Made by a program: the position numbers and the translations under genes
Part shown: positions 46,854 through 59,485 of the stretch, piece by piece
Layout of the letters: every line of letters starts with the position of its first letter
Numbering within the stretch: position 1 is the stretch's first letter
Notes under the pieces: model-generated
What the model saw: only the letters and a program-made list of their open reading frames with translations
What the model was told of the DNA's origin: nothing
The model's database searches: none
Source of the DNA: Varroa destructor
Taxonomy: Eukaryota > Arthropoda > Arachnida > Mesostigmata > Varroidae
DNA length: 64,000 nucleotides
Assembly: GCF_002443255.2 (NCBI RefSeq)
Contig: NW_019211459.1
Location: forward strand, 23,342,330 to 23,406,329
Reading direction: 5' to 3'

Positions 46854-47069
46854 TCAAAGCGGGAGGCCGAGCTCAGAAGGGAGATGCGGCCCTTCTGCTG
46901 CTCCTCTTCTCATTCGACGTTGAGCGTGACAGGCGTTTAGTCGAATTACGGCCTCGAAATCTACGTCATTCTCCGATGTCAGTATGCTTGTTGACTTGCG
47001 TTTGCGAGATTCTACATAGAAAGCAGACAGGAGAATCATAAATGCTAGCAGAGAACGGCCCTTGTCCAT
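46854..47069 (-). CDS. Small ORF with secreted-peptide features
   Basis: A 71-codon ATG-started minus frame in the context CACAATGG (A at -3, G at +4). The N-terminus reads MDKGRSLLAFMILLSAFYVE, a textbook-like signal peptide (basic n-region, hydrophobic core, small residues before a possible cut). A tetrabasic RKRK follows directly, then an acidic stretch (SENDVDFEAVIRLNACHAQ) with one Cys, then RRMRRG, a furin-like basic site, and a Pro/Leu end. This layout resembles a peptide-hormone or effector precursor, but there is no known family motif, no amidation site followed by the end of a peptide, and only one cysteine. A plus-strand frame overlaps. The length is within chance expectation; the combination of start context, leader and basic sites is why it is listed. 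Confidence 0.33.
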   Translation of the reverse strand: MDKGRSLLAFMILLSAFYVESRKRKSTSILTSENDVDFEAVIRLNACHAQRRMRRGAAEGPHLPSELGLPL

Positions 47070-50000
47070 TGTGTGTATATTTTGTCATCTATCTCCAAAG
47101 GACTTCAATTTGGTGGGTGTGTGAAAAGGTTTTCGACGAGGTGACTGAGCAGACGACAAAACAAAGAAGAGATTCGTATTAAAGATATAGATAGAAGTAA
47201 TGAAAGACAAAAGTGAACAAATAACAAGTGGAAGAAGCAGGTGATCACCCTATAGTTCTGACAGGAAAAGGTGTGTGTTAATTGTTCATTGTAGCAATAT
47301 TTCATTGTATTCCTACTTAGGATAAAGGATACAAGCTAAGGTTTAAGGTCTTGGTCTTGATCTTGATAATAAACTATTATGTATTTAAAAGGCGCTTTCC
47401 AAGCGGAAAAACGGATAAGTTGATTGGTAACAAACACATCGAATAAATCGCCGTTATTGGCGATATGAATTCATTTGTTATTCGTAATTGCCAAATATTT
47501 TTGGCATTCCATTCTTCTACACATAAACAAAAGCTGGCTATCAAGAAAATCCTTTCATTAACAAGGTAAATCGATCTATCAAGTTAGTTATACGTTGCCA
47601 TAGTGCATGTATGCTATAGTACCTCGGTATTCACACTTTGTGTCGGTAACCGAACGGGTGCAGCATTTCGAAATGCGTGAACTAACGACACCGGAACGAA
47701 CGGGGGAAATTCGAAATAGTAAGTTAGCGCTGTTCGACAACGGTATAGCATCGGGAGGAAGAAACCGAGCTGCTAATGCTCACCAGTCGATAGTACTTAA
47801 CAACGTTAATTGATTCGCACATGGTTTGAAGTTCCTACGTTTTCAGCCTGCCGTCTGCTCCCTTTCTCTCCCTCTCTTTTCATGATGGGTTCTGATGGCG
47901 CTTGACGATTCATGGTTGATGGACACTCGGCTGACGAAGATGACGGGAGAGCGGATGCAGCTACGGCAGTTTTAGCTACAGAACTGATAGAACATCAGGC
48001 GCAACCACGTAGACAACAAAGAGCTCCACCATCCATTGGATTGGCTTTAGGACATAGTTGATGAATAAGCACTCTCCATGAACTAGACAACTAACACTGT
48101 TGCCTCTTTCTTTCCTCACATCAATCGTCCAATTTTGTCTATTGTTTGCCTCCCCGTTCCTGGCGAACACAGCATACGTAATGTGTTGACCAATAAATGA
48201 AAAATGTTTGCTGATAAGACATACGGGTCTGACTGTTGAACTGTTGCTCTGTCGGCAACAAGGATGTACCGACGGAAAACGAGGAGTTAGCACCCCCACC
48301 TCCAGTAGCAGCCCAAATTGCTTATAGATGCTTTCTTGCAATTGCATGTTAGAGTTCACTAGCTTGTAACTGATCAAAACAATTGCCGTAAAATGATCTG
48401 ATCCACAAGAATCTCTTCTTTCTGAAGAGTTCTTCTCTGCTTACCTTAGAAATACTACTCGATCGCTAACGCCGTAAAATTGCTACGAATCTTCAGCCTA
48501 CACTTATTGTTACTGTTAAAACAATATTACTAATACGACAAATAGTAATTTTCATGGATACATAAAAACAACGTATCTCAGACGTTGTGTCGTGCAATTG
48601 TGTTTGCTGGACGCTCCTGCAGCACATTCTAATTTACTCTATGAGCATCAATCGGTCAAGCTAGTCGTCTCCGCGATCCAGTTGGCGCTTATTCCATATA
48701 TAGTTCATTATATGCACTCTTGGTGTACTGTGTGAGTAAGCTTAGGCCTTATCGAACAAAAGCATACAAAAGTACATGGATATAGTGTTCGATGAATATC
48801 AACATACGATGAGCTAGTACGGAGGGCATGCTATACAAGATTTTAAATGCAGGCTCACGCCATCACACAAGAATAACGATAGCAATGTAACTTTTCGAGC
48901 AAGGGGCTAAACCAGTTCTCGACGTAAGCTACACACACGATATCACATTCGAACTGGGCCATAGTTGAAGTGTTAAGTTCGATACGAACAACATATAAAG
49001 TCCATTTGAAAAGACTGTTTCACTTGCACCCGTTGCCGCCGGCCACTGGACAATGCAGCAATGGACGGAGCAACGGCGACCAACAACGAGCAATAGGGTT
49101 GCCTTATTGGCAAAACAAACCCAGCCGCTAAACCGGGACCACACAGGACCAGTCGGCGAAATGTCCAGCTGAATTCAGTGACTTTTTCGTATCCTCTGTG
49201 TCCCCCACCGAAGCCCGATCCCAATGGATCCATCCCTAAAACTTGCGCACTTTCGGGTTGACGGTTGGTCTCTTATTCGCAACTTCCAGCCAGCTCGCCA
49301 TTGGCAGAACACTGTCGAGAGTACGCACAGGCTTTCACATTCTGTGATTACATATGCACCGCATTGGACTCATGCCGCAATGCGACGACTGGCTCAAGGA
49401 AAAGCTGCTGCCTCGATAACGGGCGACTCGCCATCGTCAGTCAGGGCCCAGATCGCTAGCAGCGACTGTTTAAGGCGTCTGTGGCGCTGCCCGATCATCG
49501 GCGACGTACCCATACATCGGGGCTATCCGCAGGGGCAATGAAGCTTCGGCGGCGGCAGACTCGATCTATGGAAGGCGCCGTTTCAGCCATCAACACCAAC
49601 CGGGCCTGGCATAGCAAGCAACCAATGTCAAGATACTCGTTTTAATATCTTTCTACCGATGCCAACGAATTGCATACTGCACAGCGCACAGGAAAAGCGG
49701 GACTGCGTTGGGAGAACGGCATAAACGACCACGGTAGATCAGACATCGGAGTCTGGTACTGGCCATCGCCGTCCTCGTGGTAGCAACGTCGGTTTCGGCG
49801 CGCAAAACTTTTCCCTTACACACTACTTTAACACGAATAAGAGATCTCTGCCCGTGGACTTCCCTTTCGGTTCCCTAGACTTCGGGCTTCAAGCCCCCGT
49901 CTGACGCCTGCCGCAGCGGCTTGTAGATGGATGATAATATGCATTCGTGTGGATTCATTCAAACGCATAGCCAAGCATGTGGGTAGGTTTTCAGGCAGTG

Positions 50001-50430
50001 GCCGATGTGGCGCCCTCGAGATCGTCACATCATGCCGGGCGTCTGGCTGTTCTCTGAGAAGCAGCAAAGACGAGACCCACGGACGGTAACAGATCGTTTG
50101 ACTCTGCTATCCTGTTTCTTGGTAAGCAATGTAGTCAGCATCTGTTCTCGCCATGGTTTAACGTTTTCCATCGAGGATATAGGCTAGAGGTTCAACACAA
50201 AGAATATTGAAATTGTCGAATTTCGCAGGTTGACAAAGACAAAGACAAAGACCCGGGCTTTTGGTAGGAATCAGGTGCGTGCAAAAGCATGTTTACGAAC
50301 TCTGAGACGATGTCTATGTTTTGCAAGATCATGCTTCTCATCCAATAATCATCCCATTATTGCATTGTAATCCGAATAACCTGTTTACCATATAAATGAG
50401 TGGTTAGAAATCATCGCCCTGATCATAGAC
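47070..50430. other. No supported gene
   Basis: AT-rich to 47800 and at 48380-48900, GC-rich at 48950-50180. The 6-mer GACAAA is tandem at 50232-50252. A 133-codon minus frame at 47976-48377 and a 105-codon plus frame at 49224-49541 have no recognisable product. Confidence 0.4.
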
Positions 50431-50449
50431 ATATATATATATATATATA
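50431..50449. repeat. (AT)n microsatellite
   Basis: About nine AT units. Confidence 0.9.
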
Positions 50450-51884
50450 GATTACACTGTCAAAATCTTGTTGAATTACGGCAGGCTACTCGTCGTAGTC
50501 AGTATACTAGCGTTCATCCGGAGATCTTAATACCAAAAAAAAAGCTAATGCTTTGTGACCAAAACAACAAACTTATAACAGCGAAAAAATCATTTTCGAA
50601 ATTTGAAAGAATTATCCAATCTTTTCATGTTGGATGAAGCTCGATTACACCGAAAACTACTGTGTTAAAATCGACTATCTAAGTTACTGACCAGTTTTTC
50701 TTGTAAAAAGATCCAAAAGAGATTTCTCTAGAGCAAAGCGGAATATCTTCATTCAAAGTGCTCGAAAATTGATCGAATGGATCGCAAATAGCGAATTGAA
50801 ACTACCCAAAAAATTCAATTCCGATACACCTGGATCTTTTGTAGAAGAGCAGACAGATTATAGACCTGACTGTCCAGACAGGTTCTAACGGTTGATCTGT
50901 CCAAGACTTCTCGCGCCTTTTTACATTTTTGGTACTCTTTAATCGTCTTAAGCCTTGGTATCTATGGGCCTTCTGACCTGTTGTTAAATTAAAATTTAAC
51001 TTGCCAGTGTTGCTTGACGCACGGTTACTTTTTTTTAGGTTAGGTCGTTTGCGAAGTGCCCAGTTCTAACAACTGCTTTAACGACATAGCTACATTGGTT
51101 GTAAAGAGAACTTGAATGCTCTCATCGAGGTACTTGCCGCTACACGATTCAACTACCTATGCAGATAAGCAAAATACCACCGAACAACAAATCCTTCCAG
51201 AAATAGTATCAGTACATTCTAATATACGTAAATGCTTACCAATTATAGCCGCGTCGCTTCCTACAACCCTCGAGTTTTGATGGGTCGTTGTCCTGAACTC
51301 AACTTTGTTGTACTTCACTATTCATATACTTACCTACATATGCATATGTAGATATTAAATTAGGCTAGATTTGTTGAATACTTTCATCCTCGGGGAAGTA
51401 TAATTCCTCAGACCTCGTTGTCGAACGACGCAAAATTGCTACAAGGAGTGAACATAGAAATGCACCACTCTGAATCGCTGCTATCGTTGATGCTCCATTT
51501 GCTTCCCATGCTCATCGTGTTACTCTGTTTTAGTTTGACTTCTTTCTAAGTTCTCCTTATACTGATCCCCATTGGTGCTGTTGCTGTTGCTGCTGCTACC
51601 GTCGCCGCTCAATCTCTTATGTTTCCCAATTCGCTACGCGACAGCCTTCGTCGGAGCTCTAAATAGCGCTACCCCTGCAGCCCGACAATCCTTTACCATT
51701 TGATTGCAACCACATAGTTACAGCCCCATTACTTCTCTGACCCGTCAGCGGGACCCGAGAAAAAGATGAGATAGGAGATAGAGAAAAAAAGTCGCATTAA
51801 CCAAGTTGTTCTCATCGAGGATGTCGTTCTTGGCGCGTATTGCCTACTCGTATGCAATCGCATTAAGTCGCGTCGATCTCAACC
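50450..51884. other. No gene seen, AT-rich to 51500
   Basis: Imperfect GCTGTTGCTGTTGCTGCTG repeat at 51576-51598; nothing else stands out. Confidence 0.5.
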
Positions 51885-51945
51885 ACTGCAAATAGCGCAC
51901 TGTTCACAACTGGACCACCAACAATCCGTTGGGTTCGAGTCTCGT
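51885..51945 (+). repeat. Weak tRNA-like element (copy G)
   Basis: A B-box-like GGGTTCGAGTCTCG at about 51928-51941 is preceded by AGCGCACTGTTCACAACTGG, resembling a tRNA anticodon arm region. The A box is not convincing. Minus-strand translation gives SRRDSNPTDC, a string commonly produced by tRNA-derived repeats. The family tail was not found. Confidence 0.3.
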
Positions 51946-54815
51946 CTAGATTTCGAATGGGCTGTTGCGAGTTTAACTCTACCATATTCTTGCGCAGGCT
52001 GCAGCAGCAGCAGTAGCACGGAAAGTAGTTTTGAAGATACGCGTTTGCCTGTCAGTCTACCCCGGTCGCATTTGATAGGCCCAGGCTGTCCAGCACTATC
52101 TTCAAGAATCAAGCCCCACAACAACGCGCGCAACGTCTTCTGTTGTAGCTAGCTAAGCAGAGAATCGTAGACAAGGCGATGTATGCGGACGAATATAGTT
52201 GTATTTCTATGCGGGTTAGGAAGCTGCAAGAGCCCATGTTGGTGGCGACCATAACTACGGATCTCTACAGCTGAGGGATAGGGTGAGGTAGGGACCAACC
52301 AAAGAAGTAAAGAGAGCATCAACGAGGCCGCAGGGGGCATTAGGAAGGCGGCGTTACAGCGGTGGCGGCAGCGGCAGCGATTTCGACGCCGACGGCTGAG
52401 GCAACTGAGGTTTTAGGGTGGTGAAGGCTGACGGGCCTAAGTAGGTTGAGTAGGGGGTTCACTGCAATGCACAGGGAGTAACAGAGAAGAAAGGGCGGGA
52501 AACGCTTCAGGGACGAATGTCCTGGTTGGGGGGTTGTGATCTAATCTGGCAAATGCAAGGCGTTGCCATTCTCAGATCTTGCAATTCTTCGTTTCTTTCT
52601 CCGGCTACCCTATTTTCTTATTCTCTACCGCGATCTTTTACTCAGCTGCTCTCTTTGGCGGTGTTTCAGCTAACAGACATCGTCCTATTTTGTCCTGTGC
52701 GACCCTTTCGTTACTGATCTTCCTGCTTGCGCTCGTGCATGTGTTCGTGTTGTCGCTGTTCTCAACGAATCGTCGCCGGCGGCATCGTTCTCTCGCGACT
52801 TCTCCCCGCAACTCTTTCCCTTCGGCCCCGTTCGTCGCGTAGTCCTCGGATTCAGTCGCCTCAAGATTGTCCCTCGCAAAATCTACTGCTTTGTTTAACC
52901 CTTCACGTCTCCAGCGTTATTCTCATATACAAATCCATACGGTAAGGGGATAGGGGAAATAAAAACGGGAAGGAGACGAGAACGTCTCAGCTTTCCTCTT
53001 GACAAAAGTTTTGTCGACCGCTTAGGTGCTGCTGTTGTTACTTCGGTACTACTTTGGATTGCCGACAAAAAAAGGCCCAATACGTTGCGCGCAATGGGAG
53101 TATCAGCCGAAGAGATCACGACAAAGTGCCGCGAATAAACCTAGTCGCTAAGAGCCCTAAGATTGCCATTAAAAATGATACCATTTGGGTCATGTCGAAA
53201 CAATAATAATTCCATTTTCAGGCACACAACAGCGTAAAACTGATGTGTATGTATATAAGTATATATATATACACATGCAGGATAAAAAAAATCGCTACGC
53301 TGCACGTGTAATGTACAAATCTAGCACTACTTTGTGCAATATAAGGCATGGATGCGCCACCGAAACGTCAAATCCAAATTTTTCGAAGTTGTGCTGATAA
53401 TACGCTCAAATCATACGGGGCGAACACAAGCGTAAATATGTAAGTCATATCTTATTTAGGCTGCCTTCATTATCTGATTCCGTGCGCTGCTACATATACA
53501 CTCATGTTAATTAGTCCTACTTTTATAGTAAATTGTGATATAATTAGCTTAGGAATGTTCGCCAGTTTAAATTAGAACAATCTCGAAACGGTACATTGAG
53601 CTGTAAAGTTTACGGATCTTGTTCCCCAGTAGTTGAACAGTGCATTATAACTAGCGTGCCTTTGTTGTTCTAGTGTCTTTAACTAAGTTCGGTTTTTTTT
53701 CGACCAGGAAAAACAGATGTTCGACCCCCAACTGGGTTGTTTTTCATCCCCAAAATGGTTACTTGATTTCTTGACAATCACAGATCAAGCTGCTCTCAAC
53801 TTCAGGAGCAATGTCACAGATAGCAATAGAGAGGGTATTTTTGCTAACAGTCTTGGGAAACAAATCGGCATGACAAAGAGCAACAAGGGCTAGTTTTAGG
53901 AGAAAGAAGTTATTTTTTAATAAATAAATGATTAGCCGAACGATGGTTTGTCGAGAGGGCCTGCGGCAAACGAGATGTTCTTCTTGGCCATCTACAAGAG
54001 AAGAAAGGCTATCGGAACGAAATCCTCCAGGACGGCCCCCATAGAATAATTTAACTATCAAGGGAAGCGGATTTTTAGACGAATGCTCTAAGTTTGGGTC
54101 CTCTGAGCAATGTCGAAGCTAAGATAAAGAAACGGTAAAAAGGATAATCCACTTACCGAAAGACTAAGCTAACTTTATTTGACTCATCACGGAAAATAAT
54201 GTTTGAGCTGCATTTACGCTATACATAAACCCTTCAAATCCTTAGACTGATCCCTGTAAAACACACCTAACAACTGACAACGCCCTTCCTTGCAAATAAC
54301 GTGTTTAGGCGAAGTTCTATTGTTCGGCAAGCATACTGGTAGGTAACTAGTAGGTCAAGTAAGTTTTGAAAAAACCTACTCCATTAATCAATATACCGCA
54401 CGCTTACTATTTCGATAACTTCCAACGTCGACCGTTCCAATCAACGGCAAATGTTGAGATGAGTAGTTGAACACCGAATTGGATTTCCTTCGACATCGCT
54501 CTCGCCCACGATCATACACACAAACGACTATATGGCTGATACATACGATTTGCTTTCCTTTTCAACGGAGCTGTTTGAAGGTTAGTGAATCTGCATCACT
54601 GGTAGCGAACTGGTATCAACTACTTAGTCTATTTCCGCCATCAATTTCGGTATCGCTCTGACAAAGAAATGATGCGGGGTTCGAATCTCGAAATCTTAAA
54701 AAAGTAAGTTCAAGGACTGGGGGGTAAGAGGGGCTGGTGCTCACCGGAGAAGGCTTTTCCTGTCCACTCGGTTTTCCTTCTTTTTCATGCGCGAGCTAGT
54801 AGTCACCGATCGCCT
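51946..54815. other. No supported gene
   Basis: CAG units at 52001-52018, GC-rich at 52340-52960, AT-rich at 53170-53600. A B-box-like GGGGTTCGAATC at about 54675 lacks an A box at the right distance. Confidence 0.4.
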
Positions 54816-57800
54816 CAATGGCTGGCTGGCCGTTTGCGACGTCTATCCTCGGCGTCTTTAGACTCTTCGCTCGCCCCTGTCAGCCCAGCCGCCTGCCATT
54901 CGTTGGCGGCCTTTGCTTGGCAAGGAGTATCGCCTCTGGATCGGACTTTTCGCCTTTCTTCTTAAGTAGAAAAGATTGCCCCGGCCAAAATTTATATCGC
55001 CAGGCAAGCAGCTATATGTAGCTGCCTGTCGGCCTCGAACAGTGCAATCCAGTACGATAGCTATGGATGGGCCAAGAGAAGGTGATGACTTATGACTCCT
55101 ACCGAACGCAAGCTTACACAGACACGGTGGTTGAAACACCGCATCTGCTGACAAGCGCCGAAGTCTCTTGCACCAAGGTTGTGTATCTATCGTACAGGTT
55201 GTAGATGTTTGGAGCTTAGTTTTAAGAAAAAATCGACCAATTCAAGCTTTCTTAAACATTAGGCTACTTCACTCATAACTTCGGCTTGATTTTCGTACTT
55301 CACCGTCTGTAAACGTTGTGTGTCGGCGTTGTGAAGACTATGGAAACTCGAGATATCAACTGAAAATTAGCTAGCTTAGAAAAACAAGGAAAAAAGAAAA
55401 TGACAATGCTGCCGTCGTAAAATGCCTATTGAAACGGACAAGCAATGGGTTGTGGGAGCTTGTTTCGTTTGTAATATGACGAATTTGAATTTTGAGTTTG
55501 AATTAGAGTGGAAAAGTGAGCTACTTACTATGAAAGCACTATTAGCTAACGCAAATCACCATTAACCGTGCTTGTCATACATAGCTTGATGCAGGTAGCC
55601 TGAGAAGGCTGGACTGAGGCGGTCAGCATAGATAAAAATGTCGGCCCGATTCCAGCCGGGACCAGCCGGAACAAAGCTGTTTACATTGCGCTCTACGTAC
55701 CGTTGTCGACGTCCTGGATAACTACTCGTTATGTAAGCCCTAGCCCCCATCAAGCCAACTGACTTCCCATGTCGCGCGTCTGGTTGATGGCGAGTACTTT
55801 TACTGTAAGCAGTAGCAGAGGTATGTTATTGCCACAAACTGCTTTCATTGCCTCATACTCCACTTCTCTCTGTCTTTATCTCAGGGTCCCTGTTTGTCCC
55901 ACCACATCCGCCTAAACTACTATGTCCATTGGAAAGGGATAGATTTTTCGCCCATGAGTCCAGAGAAGCTACTCGGCTCTGTAGGCGGACAATCACGGCT
56001 CGAATGGCCATTAGCACACGAGTGGATGGCCGGGTTTCACTTTCGCTTTGTAGGCGCGTTCCTTCTATATGCCTTCGCTTACCCTGTTTCCACTGTTCGG
56101 TCCCCGTCCCAGTGCGCTGTAATAGCGCTAGCAGTGACTTCAATGAGTGGAGAATTAGAGGCAAGCACAACTCCATGACACTCTCCAGTTCCACGTACTC
56201 AACTATATTCGACTTCGTGGAGAACTTCCCCGCACGTTAGTTGGCCACACCAGCAGCTCGCTTGGTGGCTTCGTTTGGCTCCGTAATAGACGTAGGCAAA
56301 TCCCGACAGACGTAGTTGAATAGGGCCGGACTTCAGGGGCGTTCCGCGCACGGGCCACGCGAACCGGGCCCTGTTACTCTGGTGGGAACCATGGATGCCT
56401 GCTCGCCTAACGAACAAATTATGAAAATCAGGAGCGGCCTGCAGTCACAGTGAACACATACAGATATGGACGAACCACAATATTCCTTCGTTTTGGGTTA
56501 GCGAGCGAACACGCTCCACGCTGCCCCTGTCTTGACGCGAACGTATCCGCTTGCACAACGTGTCTCCAGTGTACTGTACGGACGACAGGCACAACCTGTG
56601 CTTCAAAACAAGCGGATCCACAGCTATGCTTGTTCAATGTTATGGATTGAGAATAGTGAAGGATATAACACGAGACACCATAGGCTCCCGTAGAACGTAC
56701 CGCCCGCGAACTGCGTAGACTGATCTACCGGCGAGGTAACGTCTGGGTTCGCTACTTTGTACAGGCTCTGTTCGGTATCACAGAGAGCTGCCGCGAAAAG
56801 GAACCGAGAAGATCAGAAAAAATAAACGGGACCAGATGATGAACGCTGAAGCCTATGTGGATGACTCGGGATTTTTTAAATAAGTCTTTAGGCCACTGGT
56901 AGTCTTTACCCTGGCTAGCAAATTTTTCTCCCACTTCTTATAGGCAGTAGCCCCATATACCATTGGTGGCTATGCGCCGTTGATCGCGCTTGAAAGAATG
57001 ATAGACCTTTAAGTCGCCTCTTCGCTGTCTCTTGTGCTTTTGCTTTATTCACTCCTTCCACTTGCTTTATGCGACGCCTCGCCTTGCGGCATGAAGAGCG
57101 ACCATGAAGAGGAAACGCGCGCATATAAAGCATTAAAGGAGCCCTTGCCAACGAGGTTCTTGGCTTGGGCGTTTTCTCTCCACGACCGTTGTCTTTCGTT
57201 GGTTTCTCATGTGATCCACCCACGCGCTGACTGGGGCGTTAGATCAGAGGGTCTGCTTGGCTCTCTGGTCCCAATCCGGCGTCGATCCGAGCCTACAAAC
57301 TAAAAAGGGTGGAGACATCAGGCCTTACCGCTTCACTCGACGCTTTTCACCGCTTTTCCGGGCTGTCTATACATCTATTGGAGACTAAGGAGAAAGAGCG
57401 AGATTGAGAGAGACCTATTGGAGTCGTTAACAGGACTCTTCTGCTTGGTCTGTTAGTAGCCCCGGATCAGATCTCCATATAAGCCAATTTGGCGTCAGTT
57501 AGTTGAAAGCGTCTTCGCATATCGTTCACTTTCTCACTACTCCGTGCACTCCACGGTTCTTTCAGCACTGAGCCTCTCCGGACATAGCGTTTTGCATAGT
57601 CAACGGCGCATCTTCGCTGCTTCTATGGAGACCAGGATAGGGGGTCGGGTTTGCGAACGGGCGCAAAATTTTATCCACTCTACTACTAAACGGCTAGGGG
57701 GAATGAGGGCTAGTAGCTCGCTTCTCACTCTCGTTCCATCTTTCCCTACTTTCTCTTGAAACGTTTCCTACTTCTTTGCTCAAACGTAGGCGGTCGGCCT

Positions 57801-58085
57801 TCGCTGCCTTTTTAGCTGTACCCCTTCCCGGTACCGAATTTTGCCACATATTTACTTGATTGTACATAATTGATCAATGAGCCTTGCGGAGCACCGCTGC
57901 TGCTTGGCGCCTCAAGCAGAAGCTATATGTACGCTTGTTTTACCCCTTCTGCAGATGCGGGCAAACGAGTGAATGGCGAGAGATTTCTACGTCTTTACAT
58001 CATTGCCCCCGGCGACTTTTCGTCGTCGTCGGGCAGTGGCGTCATCACCGTTATCACTATTGCTGTTGCAGAATGTAGTCAATTT
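54816..58085. other. No supported gene; mostly GC-rich with overlapping frames
   Basis: Frames at 54858-55154 (minus), 55848-56240 (plus), 55853-56194 (minus), 56915-57223 (minus, basic) and 57034-57303 (plus, hydrophobic leader but no ATG) overlap each other and show no domain. Confidence 0.35.
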
Positions 58086-58109
58086 TATATATATATATAT
58101 ATATATATA
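58086..58109. repeat. (TA)12 microsatellite
   Basis: Uninterrupted alternating T and A. Confidence 0.95.
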
Positions 58110-59409
58110 AATGGATGTTTGTAGGAGAGAAAATTGCAAATGTTTACTTCAATTCGTGTCTACTGCAACAGAGATTATGCGTGGTAATTGTTCATTTAGG
58201 AAGATCACCCTGAGACGGGGCAAAACAGATCGGATGAATTATTAAGCATAAGATGTCGTCGTAAAAGGATGCTTTGTGGGTAGGTTTATTAGTGTTTAAA
58301 GCAAACAAAAACATGCAGAACTGATATGAAACTATCTATTCATTTAGGAGGTGTGTAATACAATGTAAAATATTATGAGCACTAAAAAGTCCTAAATATA
58401 CCCATCGTAACTGTGAAAATTTAGGGTATCCTGTGTAAGGTAACTGTTCTTTTATCATTGTTTCGCGAGAATTTAAGCGCCATCAAAACCGCCGTTATTG
58501 TCAACAAACTGAAATCTAGAAAATCTTGTATACGGGGAAAGTTAGAGGTACACTTGGTAATGGGTGCTTTGGAGCACTCCAATAATGTGCAAGCTTTTTT
58601 AAAGTACTAATAATTGCATTGTACTGTTGGACAGAGAGCAGTAATATATCCAATTATTTTTCCTGGAATCAGAAGTATTTTATTACGAATCGTACCTGAT
58701 GCGCTCTTAAATGAATCATCCTCTGATTAGTAACAATATTAACTTATTTTTGGGAAAATTATCTTAAACTTATCGACGCATCACTAATTGCACTTCCTCT
58801 AATGGTATGATTAGTACGCGTGAAAAAGTATCACCAGGACTGTCGACTTTGCAAGCACGCCACGTAGTCAAAGCGTGTGTCACTTCTCACCACTAACCCA
58901 CCATGCTTATGAGAATGATGTACATTGGCAGTACGATATCACGCTTTACGTGAGCTGATTGAGTTTCCGTTGAAGTTTGAGTGCGATTTAAAAATGCTTC
59001 ATGATCTCTGCATAACGCCTTTGAGCACCTATTCATTGCAGAACACGTCTAAATCATTTCATAATTTATCTACAAGCTGTTAAACTTCATTGCATATTCA
59101 TATGGTAGAAGCTAGTCCGCAACGTATTTGATTGGTTTCTACATATTACTCCTCAGTGTTTGTTCACGTGTTAAACAAACTTCAAAACTATTAGTTAGAG
59201 TTAGTGGCCTGATTAGGCTGAAAACAAGACGCCTACACACATCGCTTTGACGGTACCTCATTCAGGTTTCGAACTGTATTGTGTGAATGTTTGTTCGAGG
59301 CGCCACAAACTGAGTCGGCGTACGTCAAAGGCAAACACGAACGAAGAGGAAATACGAACGAGTAGACGAAACAACGAAGCATGGCGGATCCGTTCCTAGA
59401 CGCTGACGC
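58110..59409. other. No gene seen, AT-rich
   Basis: No open frame of note, no repeat and no hairpin of note. Confidence 0.55.
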
Positions 59410-59485
59410 TCATTGAACAAGATTGAGTACGCCCTTGCCCCTCTCAAGACAAAGTGCCACCAAGTACTATGGGTTCAAGCCACTC
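59410..59485 (+). repeat. Weak tRNA-like element (copy F)
   Basis: TTGAGTACGCCCTTGCC is followed, at the same spacing as in the full SINE copies (32 against 33 bases), by GGTTCAAGCC. Sequence between is not clearly alike, and no tail is recognised. Confidence 0.25.

Noticed and set aside
54600..54690. B-box-like GGGGTTCGAATC as a tRNA gene
   Set aside because: No A box at an acceptable distance and no pairing acceptor stem.
57034..57303. Plus frame with hydrophobic leader LLLYSLLPLALCDAS
   Set aside because: Starts at GTG with a stop just upstream and no ATG or acceptor; a minus frame overlaps.
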